Source: Cephaloticoccus primus
GTDB lineage: Bacteria > Verrucomicrobiota > Verrucomicrobiia > Opitutales > Opitutaceae
Assembly: GCF_001580015.1 (NCBI RefSeq)
Contig: NZ_LSZQ01000049.1
Coordinates: 1-55,577 of the forward strand
Reading direction: 5' to 3'
DNA: 55,577 nucleotides
Below are positions 1 through 9,154 of the stretch, piece after piece. The translations under genes were made by a program, and so were the position numbers. Every line of letters starts with the position of its first letter. Positions within the stretch are counted from its first letter, which is position 1. Below the pieces are notes generated by a model that had not been told where the DNA came from, searched no databases, and worked only from the letters and a program-made list of their open reading frames with translations.

Positions 1-83
1 CACGCGCAGTGGAGCCTTCCAGCCGCGCGGGTGCCTTTCGGGGTTGTTTGCCTGCAGTTACGTTGCGCAGGCTTTGCCGCGAT

Positions 84-986
84 ATGACTCGCTCCCCTTT
101 CGCTGCCCATTTTGCCGCCCGCCTTTGCGGGTTGCTGCTCGGCCTCGCGGCTTTTGTTCCGTTTTTGCACGCCGCCGATTCAGCCGAATTTCAAAAGGCG
201 CGGGCGCTCTTTTTATCGCAGCGTTATCCTGAGTCGCGCGCTGCCTTTGAAGCGCTTGACCGCAGCAGCGAGCCCAACAATCCGCGCATCCACTATTACC
301 TCGGTCGCATCGCCATGAAGCGCGGCGACGAGAAGGCCGCCATCACGCACTTCAGCCGCGCGACCGAGCTCGATCCGGCGAACTCTGGCTACTTCGCCGA
401 GCTCGGCGGGGCCTACGCCGCCGCTATCGACAAGGCCTCGCTTTTTGAAAAGCCCGGCCTCGCGAGAAAAATCCGCGCCGCACTTGAGCACGCCGTTGAG
501 CTCGACCCCGAGAATCTCGAAGCCCGCATCGGCTTGGTCGATTACTACCGCCAGGCCCCCAGTTTTTTAGGCGGCGGCATGGCGAAGGCCCAAGCCCAAG
601 CGGAGGAAGTTCGCGCCCGCGATTTTGACCGCGGCACACACGCGCTCGCACGGCTCCTCGTTCGCCAAAAACGTTTCGCCGACGCTATCGATGCCTACGA
701 GCAGCTCCTCGGCCAGAGCCCCGACAACTACCGCGCGCACTACGCCATTGGCCACCTGGCCGCCGAGCACCGGGTCGAGCTTGAGCGCGGCACCCGGCAC
801 TTGCGGGCCTGCCTCGACCAACAGCCGCGCGCCGATGAGCCCAACCACGCCGAAGTGCACTGGCGGCTCGGCCAAATCGCCGAAGCCCGGGGCGACACTG
901 CCGCCGCACGTGCGGCCTACGAAGCTGCCGTCGCGCTCGCTCCCGGTTTCTTCCAGGCGCGCGAAGCACTCGACAGATTAAAGTAA
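84..986 (+). CDS. Secreted tetratricopeptide-repeat protein
   Basis: A 300-residue protein made of helical TPR repeats after an N-terminal signal peptide. The frame is open from base 9, but the ATG at 84 is preferred because it gives a basic start, a Leu/Ala-rich hydrophobic stretch and an Ala-rich cleavage site near residue 31. The body has TPR signatures such as 'HYYLGRIAMKRGDEKAAITH' and ends with a typical repeat ('LGQIAEARGDTAAARAAYEA'). TPR proteins are scaffolds, so a periplasmic protein-binding role is inferred and no enzyme function can be assigned. The next gene begins 41 bases downstream on the same strand, but it is an ABC ATPase with no obvious link. The fold is confident, the role unknown. 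Confidence 0.8.
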   Translation: MTRSPFAAHFAARLCGLLLGLAAFVPFLHAADSAEFQKARALFLSQRYPESRAAFEALDRSSEPNNPRIHYYLGRIAMKRGDEKAAITHFSRATELDPANSGYFAELGGAYAAAIDKASLFEKPGLARKIRAALEHAVELDPENLEARIGLVDYYRQAPSFLGGGMAKAQAQAEEVRARDFDRGTHALARLLVRQKRFADAIDAYEQLLGQSPDNYRAHYAIGHLAAEHRVELERGTRHLRACLDQQPRADEPNHAEVHWRLGQIAEARGDTAAARAAYEAAVALAPGFFQAREALDRLK

Positions 987-1027
987 AAGGAAACAAGCGG
1001 TTGAGAGTGATGTCATAACCCAAGGAC

Positions 1028-1870
1028 ATGAGCCCTGCTTCAGCCGAGGCGGCCAAAGACAAGGCCGCGACTCCGCCTCACCGACTAAAAGAGGCCGCTG
1101 CCCTTACGCTGCGCGGCGTGACCAAGTGCTACGGCGACGGCCCGCCCGTCCTCGACTCGATCAACCTCAGCGCACGTGCGGGCGAAGTGCTCAGCCTGAT
1201 CGGCCCGAGCGGCTGCGGAAAATCCACGCTCCTGCGCCTCATCGCCGGCCTCATCCCGCTGACCCGCGGCACGCTCGAAATCGCTTCTCACGCTGAAGTC
1301 GGCTTCATCTTTCAGGAGCCCACGCTGCTGCCCTGGCTCAACGTTGCCGACAACGTCGCCCTCCCCCGAAAGCTCAAATCCGCGCCGCGCGGCACCACCC
1401 GTGCCACGCCCCCGTCCACCGCGCCAATTCTCCCGAGCACCGACACGCGGGAACTCCTCGCCCGCGTAAAACTCAGCGCGCGCGCGCGCGCCTATCCACA
1501 CGAGCTCTCCGGCGGCCAAAAGATGCGCGTCTCAATCGCGCGCGCCCTGACGCTCAACCCGCAACTGCTGCTCCTCGACGAGCCCTTTGGCGCGCTCGAC
1601 GAGATGACCCGCGAGCACCTCCAAGAAGAGCTGCTCGCCCTCCACGCTGCGCAGGCCTGGTGTGCGATCTTCGTCACCCACTCCGTCGCCGAGGCCGTTT
1701 TTCTCTCCGACCGCGTGTTCGTCATGAGTGCCGCGCCCGGGCGGCTCGCCCACGAAGTCGCCATCAACCTGCCCCGGCTGCGCAATGCCGATACGCGGCT
1801 GAGCCCCGCCTACCAGGCCCAGGTCACCCACGTCTCGCGCCTGCTGCGCAGCGTCGAGCAACAGGCCTGA
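1028..1870 (+). CDS. ABC importer ATP-binding protein, nitrate/sulfonate/taurine type
   Basis: Cytoplasmic ATPase of an NitT/TauT-class importer, 280 residues. Visible motifs are Walker A GPSGCGKST (about residues 59-67), Q-loop FIFQEPTLLPW (93-103), signature LSGGQ (160-164), Walker B LLLLDEP (180-186) and an H-loop ending in VTH (216-218). The 'QEPTLLPW' Q-loop is characteristic of the SsuB/TauB/ThiZ branch. A proline/threonine-rich stretch of about 20 residues (117-138) between Q-loop and signature is longer than usual. The permease gene follows 143 bases downstream on the same strand. No substrate-binding protein is in the window, so the substrate (sulfonate, nitrate, thiamine precursor or other) cannot be told. 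Confidence 0.9.
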   Translation: MSPASAEAAKDKAATPPHRLKEAAALTLRGVTKCYGDGPPVLDSINLSARAGEVLSLIGPSGCGKSTLLRLIAGLIPLTRGTLEIASHAEVGFIFQEPTLLPWLNVADNVALPRKLKSAPRGTTRATPPSTAPILPSTDTRELLARVKLSARARAYPHELSGGQKMRVSIARALTLNPQLLLLDEPFGALDEMTREHLQEELLALHAAQAWCAIFVTHSVAEAVFLSDRVFVMSAAPGRLAHEVAINLPRLRNADTRLSPAYQAQVTHVSRLLRSVEQQA

Positions 1871-2013
1871 GCCACACGCGCAAATACAGCGCCGCCCAGA
1901 CGACACGCACCGCCCGCGCCCGCCGACCTCCCCCCCCACCGCAGCAACGCCGCCTCCGCCACTCGCCCCTATTTCCTCAAGGGTTGCCCTCGCCACGCCA
2001 ATCAACTCGCCCA

Positions 2014-2802
2014 ATGCCCACCCGATTTCGCAATATCCTCGCCCCCGCTGCGACTTGCCCCGTCGTAATCGCCCTTTGGTACACGCTGTGGCACCTGCTC
2101 GCGCCCACGCAACGCTTCCTGCTCCCGCTGCCGCACGAGATCCTCGCCGCCCTGCGCGATAACTTCGCGATCCTCGCTCATGCGATTCTCAACACCACCA
2201 AGGGCGCGCTCCTCGGCTTCACGCTCGCCGTCGCCCTCAGCCTGCTAAGCGCAGTGCTGCTGTCGCTCTCGCGGCTCATCCGCGCGAGCCTCTACCCCTA
2301 CATGATGGTGCTCCAGATGACGCCGATCCTCATCATGGCGCCGATCCTCGTCCTGTGGGTCGGCCCGGGGCTGCCCAGCGTCGTCGTGATCACCTTCATG
2401 ATGTGCTTCTTCCCGCTCGTAGTAAACACGACCCAGGGGCTCATCTCCACCGACCGCGGACTCGTTGAGCTCTTCAAACTCTACCGCGCCACCAAATGGC
2501 AAACGCTCTTCCGGCTCCGGCTCCCCGGAGCGCTCCCGTACTTTTTCACTGGCCTGCGCATCGCCGCGATTCTCGCCCCCATCGGGGCGCTCGTGGGCGA
2601 CTACACCGCCGGCAGCTCCGTAAACGGCGGCAGCGGACTCGGCTTCCAAGCCGTCATCTTCAGCGGCCAAGGCAAGTACGCCGCACTCTTCGCCACCGCC
2701 GGGCTCACCTGCCTGCTCGGCTTTCTCTTCGCCACCGCCGTCATCAGCCTGAGCTGGCTGTGCCTGCACAAGTGGCACGACTCCTACCACCAGCACCACT
2801 AG
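2014..2802 (+). CDS. ABC importer permease (BPD_transp_1, SsuC/TauC-like)
   Basis: Inner-membrane permease, 262 residues, partner of the ATPase just upstream. The frame is open from 1660, but the part before 2014 is the shadow of the ATPase gene and an Arg/Pro-rich spacer. The ATG at 2014 gives the expected start with a first membrane helix ('VVIALWYTLWHLL'). About six hydrophobic segments follow, with the cytoplasmic EAA-like loop around 'YRATKWQTLFRLRLPGALPY', which docks on the ATPase in this family. Length and topology are normal. The 3' end faces the 3' end of mpl, and a hairpin element fills the space between them. Confidence 0.87.
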   Translation: MPTRFRNILAPAATCPVVIALWYTLWHLLAPTQRFLLPLPHEILAALRDNFAILAHAILNTTKGALLGFTLAVALSLLSAVLLSLSRLIRASLYPYMMVLQMTPILIMAPILVLWVGPGLPSVVVITFMMCFFPLVVNTTQGLISTDRGLVELFKLYRATKWQTLFRLRLPGALPYFFTGLRIAAILAPIGALVGDYTAGSSVNGGSGLGFQAVIFSGQGKYAALFATAGLTCLLGFLFATAVISLSWLCLHKWHDSYHQHH

Positions 2803-2835
2803 AGCCTTCGCTCAACCGATTGACGAGGAATGGCC

Positions 2836-3134
2836 CCACTACGCGTGGGGCGGTGGCGGGTCGCCACGTGCCATTCAATTTGCGATTTTGCCCGTGCGCT
2901 GCGCGCCCAAGCAAAATCGCAAATTTAACGGAAGCTCCCCTGTCGCATTGCGACAGGGAGGAAACTCAAAACGCGAATGGAGCCTATTGGGGAGAGATGA
3001 AGCGATTTACCGGTGAATCACCGACTAATGATTGGGACCTTTCTACTGTGCGGCTTGTTCGTCGGGCGGAACGCCCGACAGCAAGCCGCACAGTAAATGG
3101 GTGCAGGCACTGCCTGCCGCCCCACGCGCAGTGG
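2836..3134 (+). repeat. Multi-hairpin intergenic element, copy A
   Basis: First of five related elements. It begins CCACTACGCGTGGGGCGG and ends with CCGCCCCACGCGCAGTGG, an 18-base terminal inverted repeat with one mismatch. Inside, in order, are a GTGGCG/CGCCAC hairpin, a long stem on AATTTGCGATTTTGC (from about 2877), a perfect 9-bp stem (2938-2958), a less conserved middle, a long stem ACTGTGCGG...CCGCACAGT (3045-3094), and a GCAGGCA/TGCCTGC hairpin. No protein is encoded. It lies between two convergent genes. The stop codon of mpl lies just outside the inverted repeat. Confidence 0.85.
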
Positions 3135-3152
3135 GAGGAGTCTTCGACTCTT

Positions 3153-4667
3153 TCACTGGACGGCGCAGCAACGGCTCGCCTTCGCGGCCTCGACGAAGTC
3201 GGCAATGATCCCGTCAAAAGACCCGCTGGTGAAAAACGCGAGCAAGCGCGGCCCACCCGTTTCGGCGCGCGTTGCGGTTAACGGGTTGGGCGACGAGTCC
3301 AGCAGCTCGGCCTTCATCCGCGCGAGCAGCTCCGCATTCGCCGCTGCCGTCTGTGCGCGAACGCCCTTTGCTGCGAGCTCGGCAATCACCCGCGCCGTAT
3401 CAAAACGCGCTTCGCCTGCGATCCGCGACTCCGCCACCGCACCGAGGTAAACGCCATCGGCCTGGGCCAGTGCGGCGATAAACCCATCGAGCAGCACGCT
3501 CGTTCGCGCCGTGTTACTGCGCGGCTCAAACGCGGCGTAAACCGCATGCTCCGGATAGCGCGCCCGCAGCGAGCGCAGCGTCTCCCCCAGTGCAGTCGGA
3601 TGGTGACCGAAGTCTTCAATCACCTTGAGCGCGGGCAAGTTCACGCGCAGCTCCTGCCGCCGCCTCACTCCGCGGAAGCGCGTGAGTGGCGAAAGGTCGA
3701 GCCGCGCAGGCGAGTCCGGCACCGTGGCGAGTGCGGCCGCCGTCGCCGCCATCGCTGCATTGCGCGCGTTAAACAAGCCCGGCTGCGCCCAATGCACGCG
3801 CTGCCCCCACGGCGCCCCCTTCCACAAAAGCGAAAACTGCGCGCCCGCTGCATCTTCCTCGAAATCCACGATCCGCACCTCGCAGCTCGCGCACTGCCCC
3901 ACGCGCACGACTCGCGTCCACGGCATCGGCCCCAGTGCGGCGAGGTTCTCGTCGTCCCCGTTGAGCACTACCCAACCGCTGCGCGGCACCAGCCGCGTGA
4001 GGTGCCTAAAACTGCGCTGCACATCCGCCAAATCGCGAAAGATATCCGCATGGTCGAACTCCAGATTACCCAGCACTGCGACCTGCGGCGCGTAGTGGAC
4101 GAACTTGCTGCGCTTGTCGAAAAACGCGCTATCGTACTCGTCGCCCTCGATCACAAACGGCGCCCCTGCACTGCCGAGATGCTGGCCCACAGGCGGATCG
4201 AGCGGCACGCCGCCGATCAAGAAACCCGGATCGAATTCGCCCACGCATGTCTCCGCACGCTCGCGCTTCCCCGCTGCTTGCCCGCGCAGCAAAAATGCGG
4301 TCAGTGCCGTCGTCGTCGTCTTCCCATGCGTGCCGCAGATGACAACCGGCCGCCGCCCCTTCAGGATAAACTCCGCCAGCCACGCGGGCAACGACGTGTA
4401 AGCCAGCTTCCGCGTATCGAGCAGCCACTCCACCTCGGGGTTTCCGCGCGACTGCGCGTTGCCGACGACCACGAGATCGGGTGCCAGCCCTTCCAGACGC
4501 GCCGCATCGTAGCCCTCGTAAATGGGGATGCCCGCCTCGCGCAGCACCTCGCTCATCGGCGGATAAATGCCCGCATCGCTGCCCAACACCTCGTGGCCGC
4601 TGGCACGCGCGAGCAACGCAGCATTCCCCATCGCCGTCCCACAAATCCCCATGAAGTAAATCCTCAT
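3153..4667 (-). CDS. mpl: UDP-N-acetylmuramate:L-Ala-gamma-D-Glu-meso-DAP ligase (murein peptide ligase)
   Basis: Cytoplasmic peptidoglycan-recycling enzyme, 504 residues, which joins recovered tripeptide to UDP-MurNAc with ATP. The frame opens at 4724, but the ATG at 4667 starts exactly at the Mur-family N-terminus MRIYFMGICGTAMG. The ATP-binding P-loop is CGTHGKTTTT, followed by the Mpl-type segment EGDEYDSAFFDKRSKF and the conserved FGHHPTA. That combination separates Mpl from MurC. A short extra stretch (AAGKRERAETCVGEFDPG) follows the P-loop region. The last ~10 residues (ASRCCAVQ) are read from DNA flanking repeat copy A and do not look like native Mpl sequence. GH16 lies upstream on the same strand, 179 bases away. 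Confidence 0.93.
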   Translation of the reverse strand: MRIYFMGICGTAMGNAALLARASGHEVLGSDAGIYPPMSEVLREAGIPIYEGYDAARLEGLAPDLVVVGNAQSRGNPEVEWLLDTRKLAYTSLPAWLAEFILKGRRPVVICGTHGKTTTTALTAFLLRGQAAGKRERAETCVGEFDPGFLIGGVPLDPPVGQHLGSAGAPFVIEGDEYDSAFFDKRSKFVHYAPQVAVLGNLEFDHADIFRDLADVQRSFRHLTRLVPRSGWVVLNGDDENLAALGPMPWTRVVRVGQCASCEVRIVDFEEDAAGAQFSLLWKGAPWGQRVHWAQPGLFNARNAAMAATAAALATVPDSPARLDLSPLTRFRGVRRRQELRVNLPALKVIEDFGHHPTALGETLRSLRARYPEHAVYAAFEPRSNTARTSVLLDGFIAALAQADGVYLGAVAESRIAGEARFDTARVIAELAAKGVRAQTAAANAELLARMKAELLDSSPNPLTATRAETGGPRLLAFFTSGSFDGIIADFVEAAKASRCCAVQ

Positions 4668-4846
4668 CGCACAGAGGCTCCACCACTCCCCCGCCCAAGA
4701 CCAGCCCGCAAAGCACCACTGCACGTGGGGGCTTCGACTCTTTCATTATGCGCGCGGCTCGCCCTCCCGCCTGGCCGCGTGTCTTCGACCCGTTTCATCT
4801 GCCGATGCCCCTCGCTGACGGCTCGTCAATCAATTGACAGATTCAA

Positions 4847-5764
4847 CTAATCTTGGGCCGCGTAAACGCGCACGTAGTCGATGCGGTACTCCTGAGGGAA
4901 TTCGGTTGTGTCATCGGGGTAGCCGGGCCACTTGCCGCCGACGGCGAGGTTGAGCAGGAGGAAGTGCGGCGTCTCGTCGAAAACCCAGTGTGCTCCTTCT
5001 GGCAGCTCGGACTCATCTACGACGTGATAACGCAGGCCGTCGCAAAACCACTCGATCCGCCCGGGCCGCCACTCGACGGCAAAGACGTGATACGCGCTGC
5101 TGAAATCCGCCACGATGCTCTCTCCTGAATCGCCTTCGGGCGACTGCCCGCCCATTGCGGCATGCCTCACCGATCCGGTGAGTGAATCGATGCCCGAATA
5201 TCCCGGGCCGTGCAGGCTTCCATAAACGCGCTCCGGTTCGTGGCCGAGTAACTCCATGACGTCGATTTCGCCGCAGTGTGGCCAGCCGTGCTCGGCCTCA
5301 TTTTCGCCCAGCATCCAGAAGGCCGGCCAGATGCCTTGCCCTTTGGGAACTTTGAGTCGCGCTTCGATTCGCCCAAATTTCACTGCGAATTTTCCGCGCG
5401 TAGTAATCCGCGCCGAGGTCGTGCGCCCAACCTCATCGCGCAGCGCACGGATGACTAATACCCGTCCGTCGCCGGCTTCGGGATCGGCGGCGACAAGGGA
5501 ATTTTCGCGCGAGTCGGTATAGCACTGGAGCTCTGCATTTCCCCAACCCGAGTCGCCCAAGGCATAAGTCCAACGACTTTCATCCGGCCCCGAGCCCACA
5601 GGCTGATCAAACTCGTCGTGCCAAAGAAGCGCACCCCACTTTGCCGGAGTCGCTGTGGAATCGGTCGCGCGCGCAGACACGGCGCACACCGCGCAGAGGA
5701 TTGCGAGCAGCGGAAGCGCGAGCCTATGAGCGGCGGCGGCGCGGCGGAAATCAATCGAGAGCAT
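4847..5764 (-). CDS. Secreted glycoside hydrolase family 16 (laminarinase/beta-glucanase type)
   Basis: Hydrolase of beta-linked glucans, 305 residues. The N-terminus is a signal peptide (basic start, Leu/Ala/Cys-rich core, cleavage near residue 33). The GH16 catalytic motif is present as GEIDVMELLG, with nucleophile Glu166, Asp168 and acid/base Glu171. The extra residue in E-I-D-V-M-E is typical of the laminarinase side of GH16 (beta-1,3-glucanases) rather than lichenases. Supporting features are 'LLWHDEFDQPVG' at the domain start, 'KGQGIWPAFWMLGE' before the catalytic strand, and the closing 'YRIDYVRVY'. It lies downstream of a TonB receptor on the same strand, with a LacI regulator beyond, which suggests use of an external beta-glucan. 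The substrate is inferred from the motif only. Confidence 0.92.
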   Translation of the reverse strand: MLSIDFRRAAAAHRLALPLLAILCAVCAVSARATDSTATPAKWGALLWHDEFDQPVGSGPDESRWTYALGDSGWGNAELQCYTDSRENSLVAADPEAGDGRVLVIRALRDEVGRTTSARITTRGKFAVKFGRIEARLKVPKGQGIWPAFWMLGENEAEHGWPHCGEIDVMELLGHEPERVYGSLHGPGYSGIDSLTGSVRHAAMGGQSPEGDSGESIVADFSSAYHVFAVEWRPGRIEWFCDGLRYHVVDESELPEGAHWVFDETPHFLLLNLAVGGKWPGYPDDTTEFPQEYRIDYVRVYAAQD

Positions 5765-6091
5765 CGGAAGTGTGGAGGGGATAGATGGGGCTATCGGGAT
5801 AAGACTTTGGGAAAAGCAGCAGGAGCAGGTTCAGGAGCGCGACTCCGGGGCAGCTTCGCTGCGAACAAACAGAGCGGAGCACGATCAAGCGGGCCTCGCC
5901 TGCGCAGCCTCGGGGATTCGCAGGCGCCAGCGGTTTCAGAGGCTGGCGACTTCGGGCGCCTCTCACAGGCAGAGTTTCCGCGCCCGTTTTTCGCGCGTGG
6001 AAAACTCGACCTGTGAGGAAAACTGCGAAACCGAAAAAATCGCCCGAACGGGTAAGCCCCACCCGTCGGGGCCACCCCCTCCCGGGCAGGC
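5765..6091. other. Gap between TonB-receptor gene and GH16
   Basis: 327 bases without a convincing gene. Open frames here are short, have no family resemblance and lack ribosome sites. GC-rich segments near 6048-6085 (GGGTAAGCCCCACCC and CCCCTCCCGGG) could fold downstream of the receptor gene, but there is no T-run to call a terminator. Any GH16 promoter would have to be here. Confidence 0.4.
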
Positions 6092-9031
6092 TCAGAAATT
6101 AAGCCCGACTTCGAGCCGCACACTGCGACCCGGCGCGTAGATCAGGCCGTAGAGGTCGCGGTCGTCTTGCAGGTTGTAGATGTTGAGCTGTGCGTAGGCT
6201 TGACGCTGCGCGATCTCGAAGGGGTATCGCAGCATCAGGTCGAGGTTGAGCCGCGCCTTGTGTTTTAGGGTGATCAGCTTGCCGTCCTTGTTGGTCTGTT
6301 TTTGACCCGCGACGGAGATGCCCGAGAAGTACTCGCGCTCGGACTCCCACTGGCCACCGAAGCCGATTTCGAGGCCTTTTAGCGGGCCTGCCCAAGTGCC
6401 GACTTTGTAGTGCGACCACAGGCTCAGCGAGTGCTTCGGTGTGTCGTCGCGACTCTGGCCCGCGCCCCAGCCGATGCCCGTCCAGGTCGAAGTGTCGCTC
6501 GGGTCGGTGTAGACTTCCTCAATCGGATAGCCGGTGAGCCCCCACTGGCCGTCGGGGTAAAACCACGGCGCCCAGCGGTTTTCGGGGTGTGGGTATTTGA
6601 TGAATTTCCCCGGATGGGTGATCACGCGCTTGGTGTGCGCGTAGGTCACGATGAACTGGAGGTTGTCGGTGGGCGTGATCAGGATCTGCGCGTCCCAGCC
6701 CTCCGACTGGTCTTGCTGCTGCACGTAGGACTGCACGCCGCCGCCGTCGCCGCGGTCTTCCCAGCCATTGTTCGTGTGTTCGTCGCTCGTGAACAGCCAG
6801 CCGGCCCAGCCGCCGATCTCCTGGCTGACACGGATCACTTCGTCGAGGTAGGCCGCGCCCTCCGCCTGCGAAGCGTTGACGTACCAGGTGGGCACGCCGC
6901 CGGTCGTGCGCTGGTAAATCGCGCCGCTGGCGACCGCCGCGTTCCACTGCGAAATCGCCAGGTCCATCGCGCCATTTCCGCCGTTGCTCACGCCGGTGAC
7001 GCTCGCGGGGCTGTAGTCGCTAAGGTTGTAGATGATCGGCCGCGTGGAGTCGAAGTTGCCCTTGAGTGTAGGCATCCACCATTGGCCGAAGGGCACGCCC
7101 GAGCGCTTGATCTTGAACTTGCTGATCGTCCCCGAGATGCGGCCATTCGCCAGCTCGACCTTGAGGCCGATCTCCTTGCTCTTGGCGACCGTCGGCCCGA
7201 GCGGATCGCCCGCTGCGTCGCGCAGACCGTCGAAGTTGGGCTGGATGCCGCTGGCGCGCAGCGCGTACACGCTGAGCTGCGGCGTGAGCTCAAGCATCGC
7301 GCCAAACTGGTCGGTCGTGTCGCGCATGGCCGGGCGGCGCGCGAAGCTCTCGCTGGCCGTCGGGTGGTAGACGGTGCTGCCGACGGCGTTTTCGTTTCTG
7401 TCGCTGCGCACGCCGCCGACGAGGATCAAGCGGTCGTCCAGAAACTTCCCTTGATACACGGCGTAGTCACCGGTGTTGCGTGCGGTGCTGTCGGTGCGGT
7501 TGATCGCGACCATCGGCACGTCGGCGGAGCCATCGCCCTGCCGCCCGAAGCGGATGTAGGAAGTGTCGGTCGGGCTCTTGTAATTATACGTGTTGTCGGC
7601 GCTGCGGGTCAGCGCGGTCTTGCGCACGGCCTTTTCGGTCGAGCGGCCAAAGAGGAAGCTGTTGCGCATCGCCAGCCACTTGCGCTCCTCGAAGAGGTTG
7701 AGCGCATAGTTGAGCTCTACGCGCACCTGGTCGCGAGTGGACCGCTCGGTCAGGTCGCTCCACTGGTATTGGAAAATCGTGTTGGGGCTTTGGCCGAGGG
7801 CGAACTCTGCGCCGTTGGCCACATCGAGCGGAAGCACCGTGATCGTGTCGCGCAAGTCCACGGGGCCCACGTTTTGGCGCATCGTACCGTTCACGTCGCG
7901 CACGTCGAAATCGACCCGCGAGTGGTTGTAGCCCGCGAGCAGGTTCAGGTTGCGCGCGAGCTCCTGGGAGCCCTGCACGCGCAGGTTAAATTGATCGGAG
8001 TCGCGGTACGTGTCTGGCCCCGACCAGCGAAACCGGCGCGGGTCTTTCCCCGCAAACTGCACGAAGCCTGCGTTCTGGAGCCGATCCGCCTGACCGATCC
8101 CATCGACATCCGAGCGCGCACGCACGCTCTGGAAACCGAGCCCTTTTTCGCGCGACTCGCCAAACTCCAGATCGACCAACAGGTCGGTCTTCGCAAAGGG
8201 CTTCCACTCAAAACTGGGCGAGGCAAACCAGTGCTCCTCATCGTAGAGCTCCGTCTGGTTTCCCGTGTTTTGCCAAGCACCCGTCAAGCGATAGCCCAGC
8301 GTGCCGGAGCCGCCGAGCGGTGCCGTCGTGTCGACCCAGGCTCGTTTGAAATCGTGGCTCCCGTAGGCCGCGCCGACCTGTGTCTCTGCGGTGTCGAGGT
8401 TTGGCGTTTTCGGCAGGTAGTTTACGATCCCGCCGAAGTTGCCGATCCCGTACAGCAAGGCCGCCGGGCCGCGGATCACCTCGATACGCCCGATGTTGAC
8501 CGAATCCGTCGCACTCTGGCGGCGGTACCCGTCGCGCAACACCACATCGGTGATGTAGCCGCGGATCTTGAAAGTCGATTGCGTCTTGTTCGCCGTCGCG
8601 CCCTCCGGATTGTGCACGCCGCCCGCGCCGTAAAACGCGTTGGCGCCTTGGTCGTTTTGCGACTGGAGGATGATCCCCGAGCTATAGCGCAAGCTCTGCC
8701 GCAAATCGCTGGAGCCCGTGTCGCGCAAAAACGACTCGGTGATCACCTCGATCGGCATCGGTAACTCACGGATCGGCGTGTCGAGTCGTGTGCCCGAAAT
8801 ACTGTTCGTCGCGCGGTACCCCTTGTCCGCGCTCGTGCTCACCGTAAACGGAGACAGCACGAACGCCTCATCCGAAAGGCCGATGCGCGGGCTCTCCAGC
8901 TCGGCGGCCACTTGATCGGCCAACGTGGAGGAAGTCTCTTGGGCAAAAATCGCCGAGCTCAGCGGCGAGAAAATCAGGCTCCCTGCAAACGCCAAAAGCG
9001 CAGCACGGCCTACGATCAGAGGAGGCGTCAT
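6092..9031 (-). CDS. TonB-dependent outer-membrane receptor
   Basis: Energy-coupled outer-membrane porin, about 979 residues from the ATG at 9031. This start gives a clean signal peptide ending near 'SSAIFAQ'. The open frame reaches 9082, but that extension runs through a C9 tract. The plug domain is recognisable ('ELPMPIEVITESFLRD', then IEVIRGPAALLYG and 'FGGIVNYLPK'). The rest is a large beta-barrel, and the last residue is Phe (EVGLNF), as expected for BAM-assembled barrels. The plug resembles siderophore-type receptors, but its context beside GH16 and a divergent LacI regulator favours a carbohydrate ligand. No TonB-box or SusD partner was identified. Ligand assignment is inference. Confidence 0.93.
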   Translation of the reverse strand: MTPPLIVGRAALLAFAGSLIFSPLSSAIFAQETSSTLADQVAAELESPRIGLSDEAFVLSPFTVSTSADKGYRATNSISGTRLDTPIRELPMPIEVITESFLRDTGSSDLRQSLRYSSGIILQSQNDQGANAFYGAGGVHNPEGATANKTQSTFKIRGYITDVVLRDGYRRQSATDSVNIGRIEVIRGPAALLYGIGNFGGIVNYLPKTPNLDTAETQVGAAYGSHDFKRAWVDTTAPLGGSGTLGYRLTGAWQNTGNQTELYDEEHWFASPSFEWKPFAKTDLLVDLEFGESREKGLGFQSVRARSDVDGIGQADRLQNAGFVQFAGKDPRRFRWSGPDTYRDSDQFNLRVQGSQELARNLNLLAGYNHSRVDFDVRDVNGTMRQNVGPVDLRDTITVLPLDVANGAEFALGQSPNTIFQYQWSDLTERSTRDQVRVELNYALNLFEERKWLAMRNSFLFGRSTEKAVRKTALTRSADNTYNYKSPTDTSYIRFGRQGDGSADVPMVAINRTDSTARNTGDYAVYQGKFLDDRLILVGGVRSDRNENAVGSTVYHPTASESFARRPAMRDTTDQFGAMLELTPQLSVYALRASGIQPNFDGLRDAAGDPLGPTVAKSKEIGLKVELANGRISGTISKFKIKRSGVPFGQWWMPTLKGNFDSTRPIIYNLSDYSPASVTGVSNGGNGAMDLAISQWNAAVASGAIYQRTTGGVPTWYVNASQAEGAAYLDEVIRVSQEIGGWAGWLFTSDEHTNNGWEDRGDGGGVQSYVQQQDQSEGWDAQILITPTDNLQFIVTYAHTKRVITHPGKFIKYPHPENRWAPWFYPDGQWGLTGYPIEEVYTDPSDTSTWTGIGWGAGQSRDDTPKHSLSLWSHYKVGTWAGPLKGLEIGFGGQWESEREYFSGISVAGQKQTNKDGKLITLKHKARLNLDLMLRYPFEIAQRQAYAQLNIYNLQDDRDLYGLIYAPGRSVRLEVGLNF

Positions 9032-9059
9032 AACGAAGTAAGGGTGGTTGCTGTTTCGA

Positions 9060-9068
9060 GGGGGGGGG
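9060..9068 (-). repeat. C9 homopolymer in the leader of the TonB-receptor gene
   Basis: Nine consecutive C on the coding strand, 29-37 bases ahead of the chosen ATG and within the open frame if translation starts at 9082. It could be a slippage site affecting the leader or an alternative N-terminus. Only its presence is seen here. Confidence 0.5.
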
Positions 9069-9154
9069 TAGGGAGGCGCCATCCCTTCATGAGGGTCGGC
9101 ACCTTGGCCTCAAAATCCCAATCTCACTTCGTTGCGGTCAACCGAAAGCCAGCC

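Noticed and set aside
3546-4850. 434-residue open frame on the + strand across mpl
   Set aside because: Antisense shadow of mpl. The mpl protein has all its catalytic motifs.
6410-8764. 784-residue open frame on the + strand
   Set aside because: It is exactly antisense to the TonB receptor gene, has no start region or domain, and is an Arg/Val/Ala-rich shadow typical of G/C-rich genes.
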